Positions 1-6,575 of a stretch of DNA of 7,232 nt are shown piece by piece. Both the position numbers and the translations under genes were made by a program. Within the stretch, counting starts at the first letter, position 1; each line of letters begins with the position of its first letter. Under the pieces are notes generated by a model that saw only the letters and a list, made by a program, of their open reading frames with translations, did not search any database and was not told the DNA's origin. This DNA comes from Chitinophaga pinensis (lineage in GTDB: Bacteria; Bacteroidota; Bacteroidia; M30B66), in NCBI GenBank assembly GCA_943333015.1, contig CALQRR010000077.1, positions 1-7,232 on the forward strand. The letters are read 5' to 3'.

Positions 1-463
1 GCACTTCGTTCGAACGTCCCGAATCGGGTAAGACAGGCAACGATCCGGCAATCAAATGCTTCTGATAAAACCCGGAATCATAATTTTTTCCAACGCCCTT
101 AAATACAACTCCTTCAATTTGCTCCCCAGATTTGACAATTCCCGCCTTAGTAGCAAAGCTCTGCAGATGCTTGATGCCGGGCAATTGCTTGATATCTTTG
201 AGGTACGAATCAGCATTGCTAATAGGGCTGCTTTCGAAGGAATGATTGGTGTCGTATTTGCTAATTTGAATATGCGCCCCGAAACCAATAACTTTCGCCC
301 TGATCTCCTGCTGGAAACCTGTAACAATGGCAATGGCAACGATCATCACACAAATGCCTGTAGCAATGCCTCCAATGGCAATACGGACAATGGGTGTTGA
401 CAAACGGCTGCCGCCGGCATCAGAACGCAGAAGTCGCCGGGCGATAAAAGCGGAAGTGCTCAA
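1..463 (-). CDS. ABC transporter permease, FtsX/LolC-E type (5' part, runs off the left edge)
   Basis: Reading the minus strand from 463 gives an open frame of 154 codons to the window edge with no stop. The N-terminus includes FIARRLLR (residues 6-13), then one strong transmembrane segment at about residues 25-48 (from IVRIAIGG to AIAIVTGF), then a soluble region starting QQEIRAKVIGFGAHIQIS (51-68). This is the usual layout of FtsX-family permeases with a MacB-like periplasmic domain, as in the lipoprotein-releasing LolC/LolE proteins; the remaining membrane segments would lie outside the window. In-frame codons back to the upstream stop contain no ATG or GTG, and the only later ATG falls inside the membrane segment, so the TTG at 463-461 is the best start. 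It is divergent from the muramidase gene with a 14-base gap. The family is clear. Whether it exports lipoproteins or something else cannot be told from this part, so no symbol is given. Confidence 0.85.
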   Translation of the reverse strand, partial: MSTSAFIARRLLRSDAGGSRLSTPIVRIAIGGIATGICVMIVAIAIVTGFQQEIRAKVIGFGAHIQISKYDTNHSFESSPISNADSYLKDIKQLPGIKHLQSFATKAGIVKSGEQIEGVVFKGVGKNYDSGFYQKHLIAGSLPVLPDSGRSNEV

Positions 464-477
464 TCTTGATAAACTGA

Positions 478-1722
478 ATGAATCTGAAAACTCAAGTGCC
501 CAAAGTTAGGAAAATAAAGGCCTTTGGCTGGATGATCCTCTTCGTAATACTCCTTCCTCATTCTCTTCGTCCACAAATCTTCAGTCGCGTGGAGGTGGTC
601 CTCAAAACCGACGCCGATGTGGAACTCGGTGCCGAGCGGATGAAGGACTATCTGCCACTTCTTCAAGGCAAGCGTGTGGCTCTTGTGGCCAATCACACAT
701 CGCTCATCGGGAAAACACATTTGGTGGATACGTTGCGCTCACGCAAAGTCAATATTGTAAAGGTGTTCGCTCCGGAGCATGGCTTCCGTGGTGCTGCCGA
801 TGCAGGCGAGAAAATTAAATCGTCTACAGATGCCCAAACCGGATTACCGTTAATTTCCCTGTATGGCGATAATAAAAAACCTAAACCGGAGCAGCTCGCC
901 AATGTAGACATCGTTATTTTCGATATACAGGATGTGGGCGCTCGTTTTTATACCTATATCTCAACCTTGTCGCTTGTGATGGAAGCCTGCGCCGAAAAAG
1001 GTATTCCGCTCATCGTGCTCGATCGTCCAAATCCAAACGGTCATTTTACTGACGGTCCGGTGCTTGATCCGGCATTCGCGTCCTTTGTTGGAATGCATCC
1101 CATACCTATGGTTCACGGTTTAACCGTTGCGGAATATGCACAAATGGTCAACGGAGAAGGCTGGCTTAAAAACAAAGTTCAATGTAAACTCTCCGTTATT
1201 CCTTGCAAAGGTTGGGAGCGCAGCCAGTATTATCAATTAACGGTTCCGCCCTCTCCCAATCTGCAAACCATGAACGCCATTTACCTGTATCCCTCTTTGT
1301 GTTTGTTTGAGGGTACGCTGGTGAGCATTGGCCGGGGCACACCCAAACCATTCGAGATGATTGGTTTTCCCGGAAATGCAGAAGGCCAGTTTTCGTTTAC
1401 ACCTAAAACAGGACCGGGAAGCAAGTCGCCGTTGTATGAAAATAAAGTCTGTACGGGGTTTGACCTTTCGGGTTTTGGGGAGAATTTTATCCGCGACACC
1501 AAAATGATTTACCTGTTTTGGCTTCAGAGTTTGTATGAAGCAAACGGGAAGAAACCCGAATTTTTTAACAGCTTTTTTGATAAACTGGCGGGAACTGATC
1601 AGTTACGCAAACAGATTCTTGCCGGGACACCCGAAGCAGAAATTCGAAAAAGCTGGGAGCCTGGATTAAAGTCATACAGGATCATGCGCAAGAAGTACCT
1701 GCTTTATGCGGATAACGAATGA
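478..1722 (+). CDS. namZ: NamZ-like exo-beta-N-acetylmuramidase (DUF1343, GH171 family)
   Basis: The 414-residue product matches the DUF1343/YbbC family, whose founding member, Bacillus subtilis NamZ, removes terminal N-acetylmuramic acid from the non-reducing end of peptidoglycan fragments. Family signatures seen in order are GKRVALVANHTS (64-75), APEHGFRG (98-105), DIQDVGARFYTY (149-160), LDRPNPNG (181-188), PPSPNL (257-262), LFEGT (276-280) and SIGRGT (283-288). Conserved acidic residues E100 and E278 are reasonable active-site candidates, but I cannot assign the catalytic pair by eye. The N-terminus is basic (KVRKIK, 9-14) followed by a hydrophobic stretch at about 16-28, which fits a signal peptide or anchor and a periplasmic enzyme. 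A shorter start at M19 (base 532) is possible and would widen the gap to the divergent gene, but it loses the basic N-region. The gene ends in a 4-base ATGA overlap with the next gene. The role in recovery or turnover of cell-wall sugar is inferred from the family. Confidence 0.9.
   Translation: MNLKTQVPKVRKIKAFGWMILFVILLPHSLRPQIFSRVEVVLKTDADVELGAERMKDYLPLLQGKRVALVANHTSLIGKTHLVDTLRSRKVNIVKVFAPEHGFRGAADAGEKIKSSTDAQTGLPLISLYGDNKKPKPEQLANVDIVIFDIQDVGARFYTYISTLSLVMEACAEKGIPLIVLDRPNPNGHFTDGPVLDPAFASFVGMHPIPMVHGLTVAEYAQMVNGEGWLKNKVQCKLSVIPCKGWERSQYYQLTVPPSPNLQTMNAIYLYPSLCLFEGTLVSIGRGTPKPFEMIGFPGNAEGQFSFTPKTGPGSKSPLYENKVCTGFDLSGFGENFIRDTKMIYLFWLQSLYEANGKKPEFFNSFFDKLAGTDQLRKQILAGTPEAEIRKSWEPGLKSYRIMRKKYLLYADNE
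501..508 (-). promoter_or_regulatory. Candidate Bacteroidota -7 promoter element for the ABC permease gene
   Basis: On the minus strand, bases 508 to 501 read TAACTTTG, an exact fit to the Bacteroidota -7 consensus TAnnTTTG. Transcription starting a few bases downstream would leave an untranslated leader of roughly 30 bases before the TTG start at 463. I see no good -33 TTG at the expected distance, so the match is half a promoter. It lies inside the first codons of the divergent muramidase gene. Confidence 0.35.
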
Positions 1723-3023
1723 ACGTCCGTTTTTTTAAAAGCCCTTCGCGAATTGGACTACTCTTCAGTGGCATTCTTCTGTTGTTGGTGTCGTCCAACC
1801 TGAATTGGCCTAAGGACTATTGGAAAGGCATTTTACGTTCTGATGCACGTGGGTATTATGCCTGGTTGCCTGCGGTATTTATTTACGGTGATCTTTCGTT
1901 TCAATTTCAGGAAACGGTCGAAAATCCACAAACAGATCCTCGCCATCGGGCTGTTTACCGGATTCCGGTGGGCGACAAAATCACCAACAAATACTTCGTA
2001 GGAACAGCCGTTGCAGAAGTGCCATTTTTCCTATTAGCTCATGCTATAACACTTGCCACAGGTGGAATTCCGGATGGTTATTCGTTTTGGTATGCCTTCT
2101 TTATCAACCTGGCAGGAATCTTTTACACGCTTGCCGGATTGTTTTTCCTGCGTCGTTTATTACTCGAAAGAGGCGTTTCCGAAAATGTCTTGACCTGGAC
2201 GCTCCTCGCGCTGCTTTTTGGAAGCAATCTGTTTTATTACAGCATCCTCGAGCCGGGCATGTCGCATGTGTATTCGTTTGCTTGTGTGGCCGCATTCCTC
2301 TGGTATATAAACTCCTGGTTTCAGGTTCCTGCACGAAAATCGTTGGTTGGGGCAGCATTGTTCATGGGATTGATTATCCTGATTCGTCCGGTAAACGGAA
2401 TCATCGTTTTGGCAATTCCCTTGATGGCACATTCGTGGGATCACTTTAAAACACAGATAAAAGTCTTACTAAAACCGTCCATGCTGCTCCTTCCGGTGTG
2501 CGCCGGTTTACTCATCGTATTCATTCAACCGCTTCTGTGGAAACTGCAAACGGGCCATTTTACCGTCGATTCGTATCCCGGGGAAGTGTTCCATTTCTCC
2601 CATCCACATCCCATCGATTTTCTCTTCAGCTATAAAAAAGGCGCATTGCTATATACCCCGATTTTACTGTTGTCGCTGGTGGGCTATACCTTAAAGCTAG
2701 ACAGCGATCGCAAGCTTACCATCTATGCAATTGTCTGGGGATTGCTCGTTCTGTATGTTTTGTCCTCTTGGTGGAATTGGTGGTACGGCGGCAGTTTTTC
2801 TTCCCGCGTACTCGTCGAATTTCTGCCGTTTTTTGCTCTCGGGTTAGCCACGTTATTAGGAGATTTCAGGAGACTGGTGAGAAAACTGAGCCGGGCGCTG
2901 ATCGTAGTTTTAATCGTGATTTGTCAGATACAGATTTACCAATACCGTTATTACCAAATACATTGGGAAGAAATGACTTCCGAACGCTATTGGAATGTAT
3001 TTTTACGTCCTGACCTGAAATGA
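1719..3023 (+). CDS. Polytopic membrane protein, probable GT-C-like glycosyltransferase
   Basis: The 434-residue protein is strongly hydrophobic, with likely membrane segments near residues 11-26, 98-115, 122-145, 156-170, 185-200, 208-236, 252-270, 308-323, 333-350, 364-381 and 392-405. An aspartate-containing motif in the first extracytoplasmic loop, SDARGYYAWLPAVF (41-54), recalls the acidic loop of GT-C enzymes that use lipid-linked sugars. SYKKGALLYTPILL (304-317) and the tryptophan-rich WWNWWYGGSFSSR (351-363) also resemble uncharacterised Bacteroidota membrane proteins of that superfamily. I infer a sugar transferase acting at the inner membrane, but donor and acceptor are unknown and another membrane role is possible. 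Its ATG overlaps the muramidase stop (ATGA at 1719-1722), and its stop overlaps the csaA start (ATGA at 3020-3023), so translation of all three is probably coupled. I see no frameshift or truncation. Confidence 0.75.
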   Translation: MNVRFFKSPSRIGLLFSGILLLLVSSNLNWPKDYWKGILRSDARGYYAWLPAVFIYGDLSFQFQETVENPQTDPRHRAVYRIPVGDKITNKYFVGTAVAEVPFFLLAHAITLATGGIPDGYSFWYAFFINLAGIFYTLAGLFFLRRLLLERGVSENVLTWTLLALLFGSNLFYYSILEPGMSHVYSFACVAAFLWYINSWFQVPARKSLVGAALFMGLIILIRPVNGIIVLAIPLMAHSWDHFKTQIKVLLKPSMLLLPVCAGLLIVFIQPLLWKLQTGHFTVDSYPGEVFHFSHPHPIDFLFSYKKGALLYTPILLLSLVGYTLKLDSDRKLTIYAIVWGLLVLYVLSSWWNWWYGGSFSSRVLVEFLPFFALGLATLLGDFRRLVRKLSRALIVVLIVICQIQIYQYRYYQIHWEEMTSERYWNVFLRPDLK

Positions 3024-3373
3024 GCATGGAAGATCCAATTCTACAAACGGAAATCACCACACTGCAAGCACTCGAAATTCGTGTGGGAACCATTCTCACC
3101 GCGGTCGATTTTCCGGAAGCCCGAAATCCGGCCATCAAACTCACGATCGACTTTGGTACACGGGGTATTTTGCACAGCAGTGCTCAGATAACCCAGCGCT
3201 ATGATCCTGCTCGGTTAGTTGGAACGCAGGTAATTGCAGTGGTTAATTTTCCTCCGCGGCTCATCGCCGGATTCCGTTCCGAATGTTTAGTTTTGGGCGC
3301 TGCCGGAGAACAAGGCGACGTGGTGTTGATACGCCCTGAACAACCTGTTACCAACGGACAGAAAATTGCCTGA
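3020..3373 (+). CDS. csaA: tRNA-binding protein CsaA (Trbp111-type OB fold)
   Basis: The 117-residue product is close to the usual CsaA length of about 110 and carries its signatures throughout: LEIRVGTI (18-25), FPEARNPA (31-38), KLTIDFG (40-46), SSAQIT (53-58), VVNFPPR (74-80), SECLVLG (88-94) and a C-terminal TNGQ (111-114). CsaA is a small homodimeric OB-fold protein related to the tRNA-binding domains of methionyl- and phenylalanyl-tRNA synthetases. It binds tRNA in the cytoplasm and has been given chaperone- and secretion-related roles in Bacillus. The start at 3020 overlaps the upstream stop in an ATGA, which favours it through translational coupling. A second ATG at 3026 (M3) would give a protein of 115 residues and cannot be excluded. 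Nothing in the sequence ties it functionally to its neighbours. Confidence 0.95.
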   Translation: MSMEDPILQTEITTLQALEIRVGTILTAVDFPEARNPAIKLTIDFGTRGILHSSAQITQRYDPARLVGTQVIAVVNFPPRLIAGFRSECLVLGAAGEQGDVVLIRPEQPVTNGQKIA

Positions 3374-3382
3374 AAACGAAAC

Positions 3383-3916
3383 ATGAAAAAACGTCTGGTT
3401 CCCACTTTTGATCTCGCATTTGAAGATCCTTCCGAAAGCACAGGATTCCTCATTTGGCAGGTAACCAACCTGTGGCAACGACGCATGAAGATCAGCCTCG
3501 ATCCACTTGGGCTCACCCATGTTCAGTTTCTACTGCTCAACGCGCTGGCTACCATCAACAAAACAGCCGACAAGCCCATCACACAGATGATGGTTGCCAA
3601 TCACGCCAATTGCGACAAGATGATGGCTTCCAAAGTACTCCGGACGCTCGAGGAACGGAAGTTGATCATGCGCAAACCACATCACCTCGACACGCGATCT
3701 CGTTCCTTGCTGCTCACAACCCGAGGCATGGAACTCATCGAAAAAGCTACTCCTGTTTTTACAGCAACCGAAGAAGCATTTTTCGATAGCCTCAAATCCA
3801 AACAAAAAAGCTTGGATAAACGACTGAAAAAAGTCATCAAAATTAACCGCAAAGCCTTGAAGAAGCTGAGCGATGATGTCATTTCGGACGGGGTGAGTGC
3901 AACAGTTTCTGAATAA
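3383..3916 (+). CDS. MarR-family winged-helix transcriptional regulator
   Basis: The 177-residue protein has the MarR layout. A helical N-terminal part includes STGFLIWQVTNLWQRRM (19-35), a dimerisation-type helix. The winged helix begins at PLGLTHVQFLLLNAL (41-55), with a recognition-helix region around NHANCDKMMASKVLRTLEER (73-92). The wing is at DTRSRSLLLTTRGMELI (103-119), including the D-x-R-x-R-x-L-x-L-T pattern typical of the family. The C-terminal helix is lysine-rich (138-161), and the tail (about 165-177) looks flexible, making the protein somewhat longer than the common 140-150 residues. The ATG lies 9 bases after the csaA stop, so it is likely the last gene of the run starting at 478. 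Ligand and targets are unknown. A nearby inverted repeat (3930-3944) is a possible operator, but that link is only positional. Confidence 0.92.
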   Translation: MKKRLVPTFDLAFEDPSESTGFLIWQVTNLWQRRMKISLDPLGLTHVQFLLLNALATINKTADKPITQMMVANHANCDKMMASKVLRTLEERKLIMRKPHHLDTRSRSLLLTTRGMELIEKATPVFTATEEAFFDSLKSKQKSLDKRLKKVIKINRKALKKLSDDVISDGVSATVSE

Positions 3917-3921
3917 TTTTC

Positions 3922-3952
3922 TTGCAGGAGTCAATTTCCTTGACGTGATTTG
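3922..3952 (+). promoter_or_regulatory. Tentative Bacteroidota-type promoter for the riboswitch and receptor transcript
   Basis: TTG at 3922-3924 could be a -33 element. GTGATTTG at 3945-3952 keeps only the TTTG half of the -7 consensus TAnnTTTG. The 20-base spacing between them suits this phylum. The predicted start, about 3956-3959, falls just before the first riboswitch stem, which is where it would be expected. The missing TA makes this a weak call. Confidence 0.3.
3930..3944 (+). repeat. Inverted repeat GTCAA-N5-TTGAC between the MarR gene and the riboswitch
   Basis: Bases 3930-3934 (GTCAA) and 3940-3944 (TTGAC) are perfect inverted repeats separated by TTTCC. As RNA this is only a 5-bp stem and no U-run follows, so it is a poor intrinsic terminator for the upstream genes. 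As DNA it is a 15-base dyad lying in the spacer of the tentative promoter, 13 bases after the MarR stop codon. That is a plausible place for a repressor operator. Confidence 0.4.
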
Positions 3953-3957
3953 TACCC

Positions 3958-4064
3958 TTATTCAAGGGGTGCTGCACGAGAGTGTGGCTGAGATCATACC
4001 CTTTTCAGTTCCCCACCGGGGCTGATCGAACCTGATCCGGGTAATGCCGGCGTAGGGAGGATGG
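3958..4064 (+). ncRNA. TPP riboswitch (THI-box aptamer)
   Basis: The conserved THI-box blocks are present in order: GGGGTGC (3966-3972), CTGAGAT (3988-3994), ATACCC (3996-4001), GAACCTGATC (4028-4037), GGTAATGCC (4040-4048) and GCGTAGGGA (4050-4058). Stems can be drawn by hand. P1 is 3958-3963 with 4059-4064 (several G-U pairs). P2 is 3967-3970 with 3998-4001. P3 is 3972-3977 with 3982-3987, closed by a GAGA tetraloop. An optional extra hairpin uses 4011-4014 with 4018-4021, extended by 4006-4008 with 4022-4024. P5 is 4037-4040 with 4047-4050. The aptamer binds thiamin pyrophosphate and normally lowers expression of the gene downstream. Here that gene is the TonB-dependent receptor starting 70 bases after the aptamer, so the element marks it as part of thiamin uptake. 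Confidence 0.96.
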
Positions 4065-4133
4065 TATTGTTTTTACATGTTGTCGGATTTGCCGGCCCCT
4101 GCTATCCGTTGTACGTTTTTAATACTTACAGCG
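4065..4133 (+). promoter_or_regulatory. Leader between TPP aptamer and receptor start (likely expression platform)
   Basis: This 69-base stretch should carry the switch. A second copy of GCCGGC at 4091-4096 can pair with GCCGGC at 4046-4051 inside the aptamer, plus a G-U pair (4052 with 4090). That would compete with P5. When P5 forms, 4084-4088 (CGGAT) can instead pair with 4104-4108 (ATCCG) in a local hairpin enclosing the second GCCGGC. A T5 run follows only at 4116-4120, seven bases after the hairpin, so it is not a textbook terminator. No purine-rich ribosome binding site is visible before 4134. Whether control is at termination or translation cannot be decided by eye. Confidence 0.45.
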
Positions 4134-6575
4134 ATGCGCATTTTTTTACTCAGCTTAACCTTATTTCTTGGGGGATTCACATCTGGATTTTCCCAAAATT
4201 CCCTGCAAGGAACCATCATCGATCCCGATGGAAAACCCATTGCTGGCGCTGTCATCTCCGTGAACGGAACATTCATCGCAACTTCCAGCGATGCCAAGGG
4301 AAACTACCAACTTCGTTCGCTTAAACCCGGAGAGCTTCTTATCGATGTGAACATGTTGGGCTTTTCCTCCGCCAGCAAACGTTTCACTCCAACATCTGGC
4401 TCCCGCCTCGATTTCACCCTTCAGCGTAAACTATTTTTGGCCGATGAGGTAGTTATCAGCGCCACCCGTGCCGGAGATAAGTCTGCAATGGCGTTTACTA
4501 CTCTATCTAAAAAGGAAATTTCGGATCAGAATTTCGGGCAAGACATGCCCATGCTCCTCAATAGTCAACCCAACGTGGTGGTCAATTCGGATGCAGGAAC
4601 GGGCATTGGGTATACCGGAATACGCGTCCGGGGAAGTGATCCTACCCGAACCAATGTAACGGTGAATGGAATTCCGATGAACGATGCCGAATCGCATGGA
4701 TTATTTTGGGTCAATATGCCCGATTTTGCTTCCTCTTTGAGCAGTGTGCAACTTCAGCGCGGTGTGGGAACATCCACCAACGGCGCCGGGGCTTTTGGAG
4801 CAACACTCAACCTGCAAACCAACGATTTCAAAGGTAGTCCATACGCTTCCCTGACGTCAAGTGCAGGAGCATTCAACACCTTGCGAAACACCCTCGAGGC
4901 CGGAACGGGATTGATCAACGGATTTACCTTCGACATGCGCTTAAGTAAACTCAACAGCGATGGTTACATTGACCGCTCTTCTGCTGATTTGAAATCGTTT
5001 TTTTTATCAGCAGCATGGTACAAAGGCAATTCCACATTCCGCGCTAACGTTTTCTCCGGGAAAGAAAAGACCTATCAAGCTTGGTATGGTGTCCCGCAGG
5101 ATTCCATGAACACTCATCCAACATACAATCCTGCAGGAAGCTACACCGGATCCGATGGCCGGGAAACTTTTTACGACAATCAAACGGATAACTACCAGCA
5201 GGATCATTATCAGTTTTTCTTCAACCATCAGGCACATAAAAACCTGCTGATTAATGCGGCTCTTCACTACACACGTGGAAGTGGGTACTATGAGGAATAT
5301 AAAGAGGGCGAAAAATTCTCGAAGTATGGAGCGGAGGATGTGTATTTCGGCCAGCAACAAATCGTTTTCGAAGGAGACACGATTATTATTCCAACCGATA
5401 CCGTTAGCCGCACATCACTCATCCGCCGCCGTTGGCTCGACAATCATTTTTACGGAACCGTGTTTTCAGCCACGTTTACGCCATCAAGTAAGCTCCGGAT
5501 GATTGTTGGAGGAGGCTGGAATCAATACACGGGCACCCATTATGGGGAAGTCACATGGGCTGAATATGCTGTTGCCTTTCCTTTGAATTACCGGTATTAT
5601 CAAGATACGGCAACGAAAACAGATTTTAACTTGTACGCAAAAGCGAATTATGAAATCATCAGTGGCCTCGATTTTTTTGCCGATGTCCAATACCGTACGG
5701 TCAACTATTCTTTCCTCGGTTACAACAGTCAGTTAAATCCTGTACAGCAAGATGTTCAACTGAACTTTTTCAATCCCAAATTCGGATTGACCTGGGATGT
5801 AAACAACAAACACCGGTTTTTTAGCTCGTATGCCGTCGGAAACCGCGAGCCCGTTCGGGATGATTATACCAACTCCTCTGCAAACAGTCGTCCGCTGCCC
5901 GAAAGCATGCAAGACATTGAAATGGGATACCGGTTTAAAGGAAGAAAGCTACAACTCGGATTGACTGGATATTATATGCTCTACAAAAATCAATTGGTAC
6001 TCACCGGTGCCTTAAACGATGTAGGCGCTTCCAACCGGGTAAACACACCTGAGAGTTACCGACGCGGTGTCGAGATTGAAGCTGGCTGGGCCATTACACG
6101 CCGATTACTTTGGCAGGCAAATCTTGCGCTGAGCCAAAACAAGATCAAAGCGTTCACCGAATACATCAACATGGACGATACCGAAATGCAGCAAAGTTTT
6201 ATGTATTCCAATACCGACATCTCCTTTTCGCCTTCCGCAGTTGCCTCATCTACCCTCGGTTTGGAAGTCGCCAAGAACCTGCGCATCTCTCTTGTCAGTA
6301 AATACGTTGGCAAGCAGTACATGGACAATACCCAATCGGATCTTCGCAAGCTGGATGCGTTTATGACGCATGCAATCCGCTTAAACTGGTTGCCGGAGAA
6401 ACTAAAAACACCGGGTGTGGAATTCGCCGCTTCCGTCAACAACTTGTTCAATGTTCGCTATAGTCCAAACGGTGCCACGTATTCGGGTATTTACAGCAAT
6501 GTACGGTACGACTATAACTATTACTTCCCACAAGCAGGTCGCACGGTTCAGGCGATGATCAAACTCAAATTCTAA
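4134..6575 (+). CDS. TonB-dependent outer-membrane receptor, TPP-riboswitch controlled, predicted thiamin transporter
   Basis: The 813-residue product has a signal peptide (MRIFLLSLTLFLGGFTSGFSQ compressed to residues 1-21, ending FSQ). A carboxypeptidase-regulatory-like domain follows at about 25-99 (LQGTIIDPDGKPIAGA at its start), then the linker DEVVISATR (104-112). A plug domain covers about 112-232, including GIRVRGSDPTRTNVTVNGIP (162-181), DAESHGLFWVNMPDF (184-198) and GAGAFGATLNLQT (217-229). A long aromatic-rich beta-barrel ends in a terminal phenylalanine (VQAMIKLKF). An upstream in-frame ATG at 4077 would add 19 residues before the signal peptide (MLSDLPAPAIRCTFLILTA), so 4134 is preferred. 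These receptors import ligands across the outer membrane using TonB energy. The substrate is inferred as thiamin or a derivative from the riboswitch and from known Bacteroidota riboswitch-linked receptors (Omr1 type). No SusD-like lipoprotein, PnuT or kinase gene follows, so it appears to be transcribed alone. It ends exactly where the convergent gene begins. Confidence 0.93.
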   Translation: MRIFLLSLTLFLGGFTSGFSQNSLQGTIIDPDGKPIAGAVISVNGTFIATSSDAKGNYQLRSLKPGELLIDVNMLGFSSASKRFTPTSGSRLDFTLQRKLFLADEVVISATRAGDKSAMAFTTLSKKEISDQNFGQDMPMLLNSQPNVVVNSDAGTGIGYTGIRVRGSDPTRTNVTVNGIPMNDAESHGLFWVNMPDFASSLSSVQLQRGVGTSTNGAGAFGATLNLQTNDFKGSPYASLTSSAGAFNTLRNTLEAGTGLINGFTFDMRLSKLNSDGYIDRSSADLKSFFLSAAWYKGNSTFRANVFSGKEKTYQAWYGVPQDSMNTHPTYNPAGSYTGSDGRETFYDNQTDNYQQDHYQFFFNHQAHKNLLINAALHYTRGSGYYEEYKEGEKFSKYGAEDVYFGQQQIVFEGDTIIIPTDTVSRTSLIRRRWLDNHFYGTVFSATFTPSSKLRMIVGGGWNQYTGTHYGEVTWAEYAVAFPLNYRYYQDTATKTDFNLYAKANYEIISGLDFFADVQYRTVNYSFLGYNSQLNPVQQDVQLNFFNPKFGLTWDVNNKHRFFSSYAVGNREPVRDDYTNSSANSRPLPESMQDIEMGYRFKGRKLQLGLTGYYMLYKNQLVLTGALNDVGASNRVNTPESYRRGVEIEAGWAITRRLLWQANLALSQNKIKAFTEYINMDDTEMQQSFMYSNTDISFSPSAVASSTLGLEVAKNLRISLVSKYVGKQYMDNTQSDLRKLDAFMTHAIRLNWLPEKLKTPGVEFAASVNNLFNVRYSPNGATYSGIYSNVRYDYNYYFPQAGRTVQAMIKLKF

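Noticed and set aside
171..200. TTG (171-173) and TATCTTTG (193-200) with 19-base spacing, a good Bacteroidota promoter match on the plus strand
   Set aside because: It lies deep inside the permease coding region and about 280 bases from the muramidase start. Such short motifs arise by chance, and nothing links it to a transcript.
325..341. Tandem CAATGG units
   Set aside because: They encode the alternating alanine, isoleucine and valine residues of the permease membrane segment and are too short and few to be a repeat element.
56..509. Plus-strand frames at 56-400 and 327-509
   Set aside because: They are antisense to the permease, whose minus-strand frame gives a coherent FtsX-family protein.
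516..525. Palindrome AAAGGCCTTT near the muramidase 5' end
   Set aside because: It is short, lies in coding sequence, and its flanks do not extend the symmetry, so chance is the simplest explanation.
3930..3944. Hairpin after the MarR gene as an intrinsic terminator
   Set aside because: The stem is only 5 bp and no U-run follows. It is kept as a possible operator instead.
4077..4133. Upstream ATG adding 19 residues to the receptor
   Set aside because: It would put a non-signal-like segment ahead of a complete signal peptide that begins at 4134, and it overlaps the likely expression platform.
4061..4324. An 87-codon plus-strand frame starting at the end of the riboswitch
   Set aside because: It starts inside P1 of the aptamer and runs out of frame over the signal peptide and first domain of the receptor. 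Its composition looks like a shadow frame.
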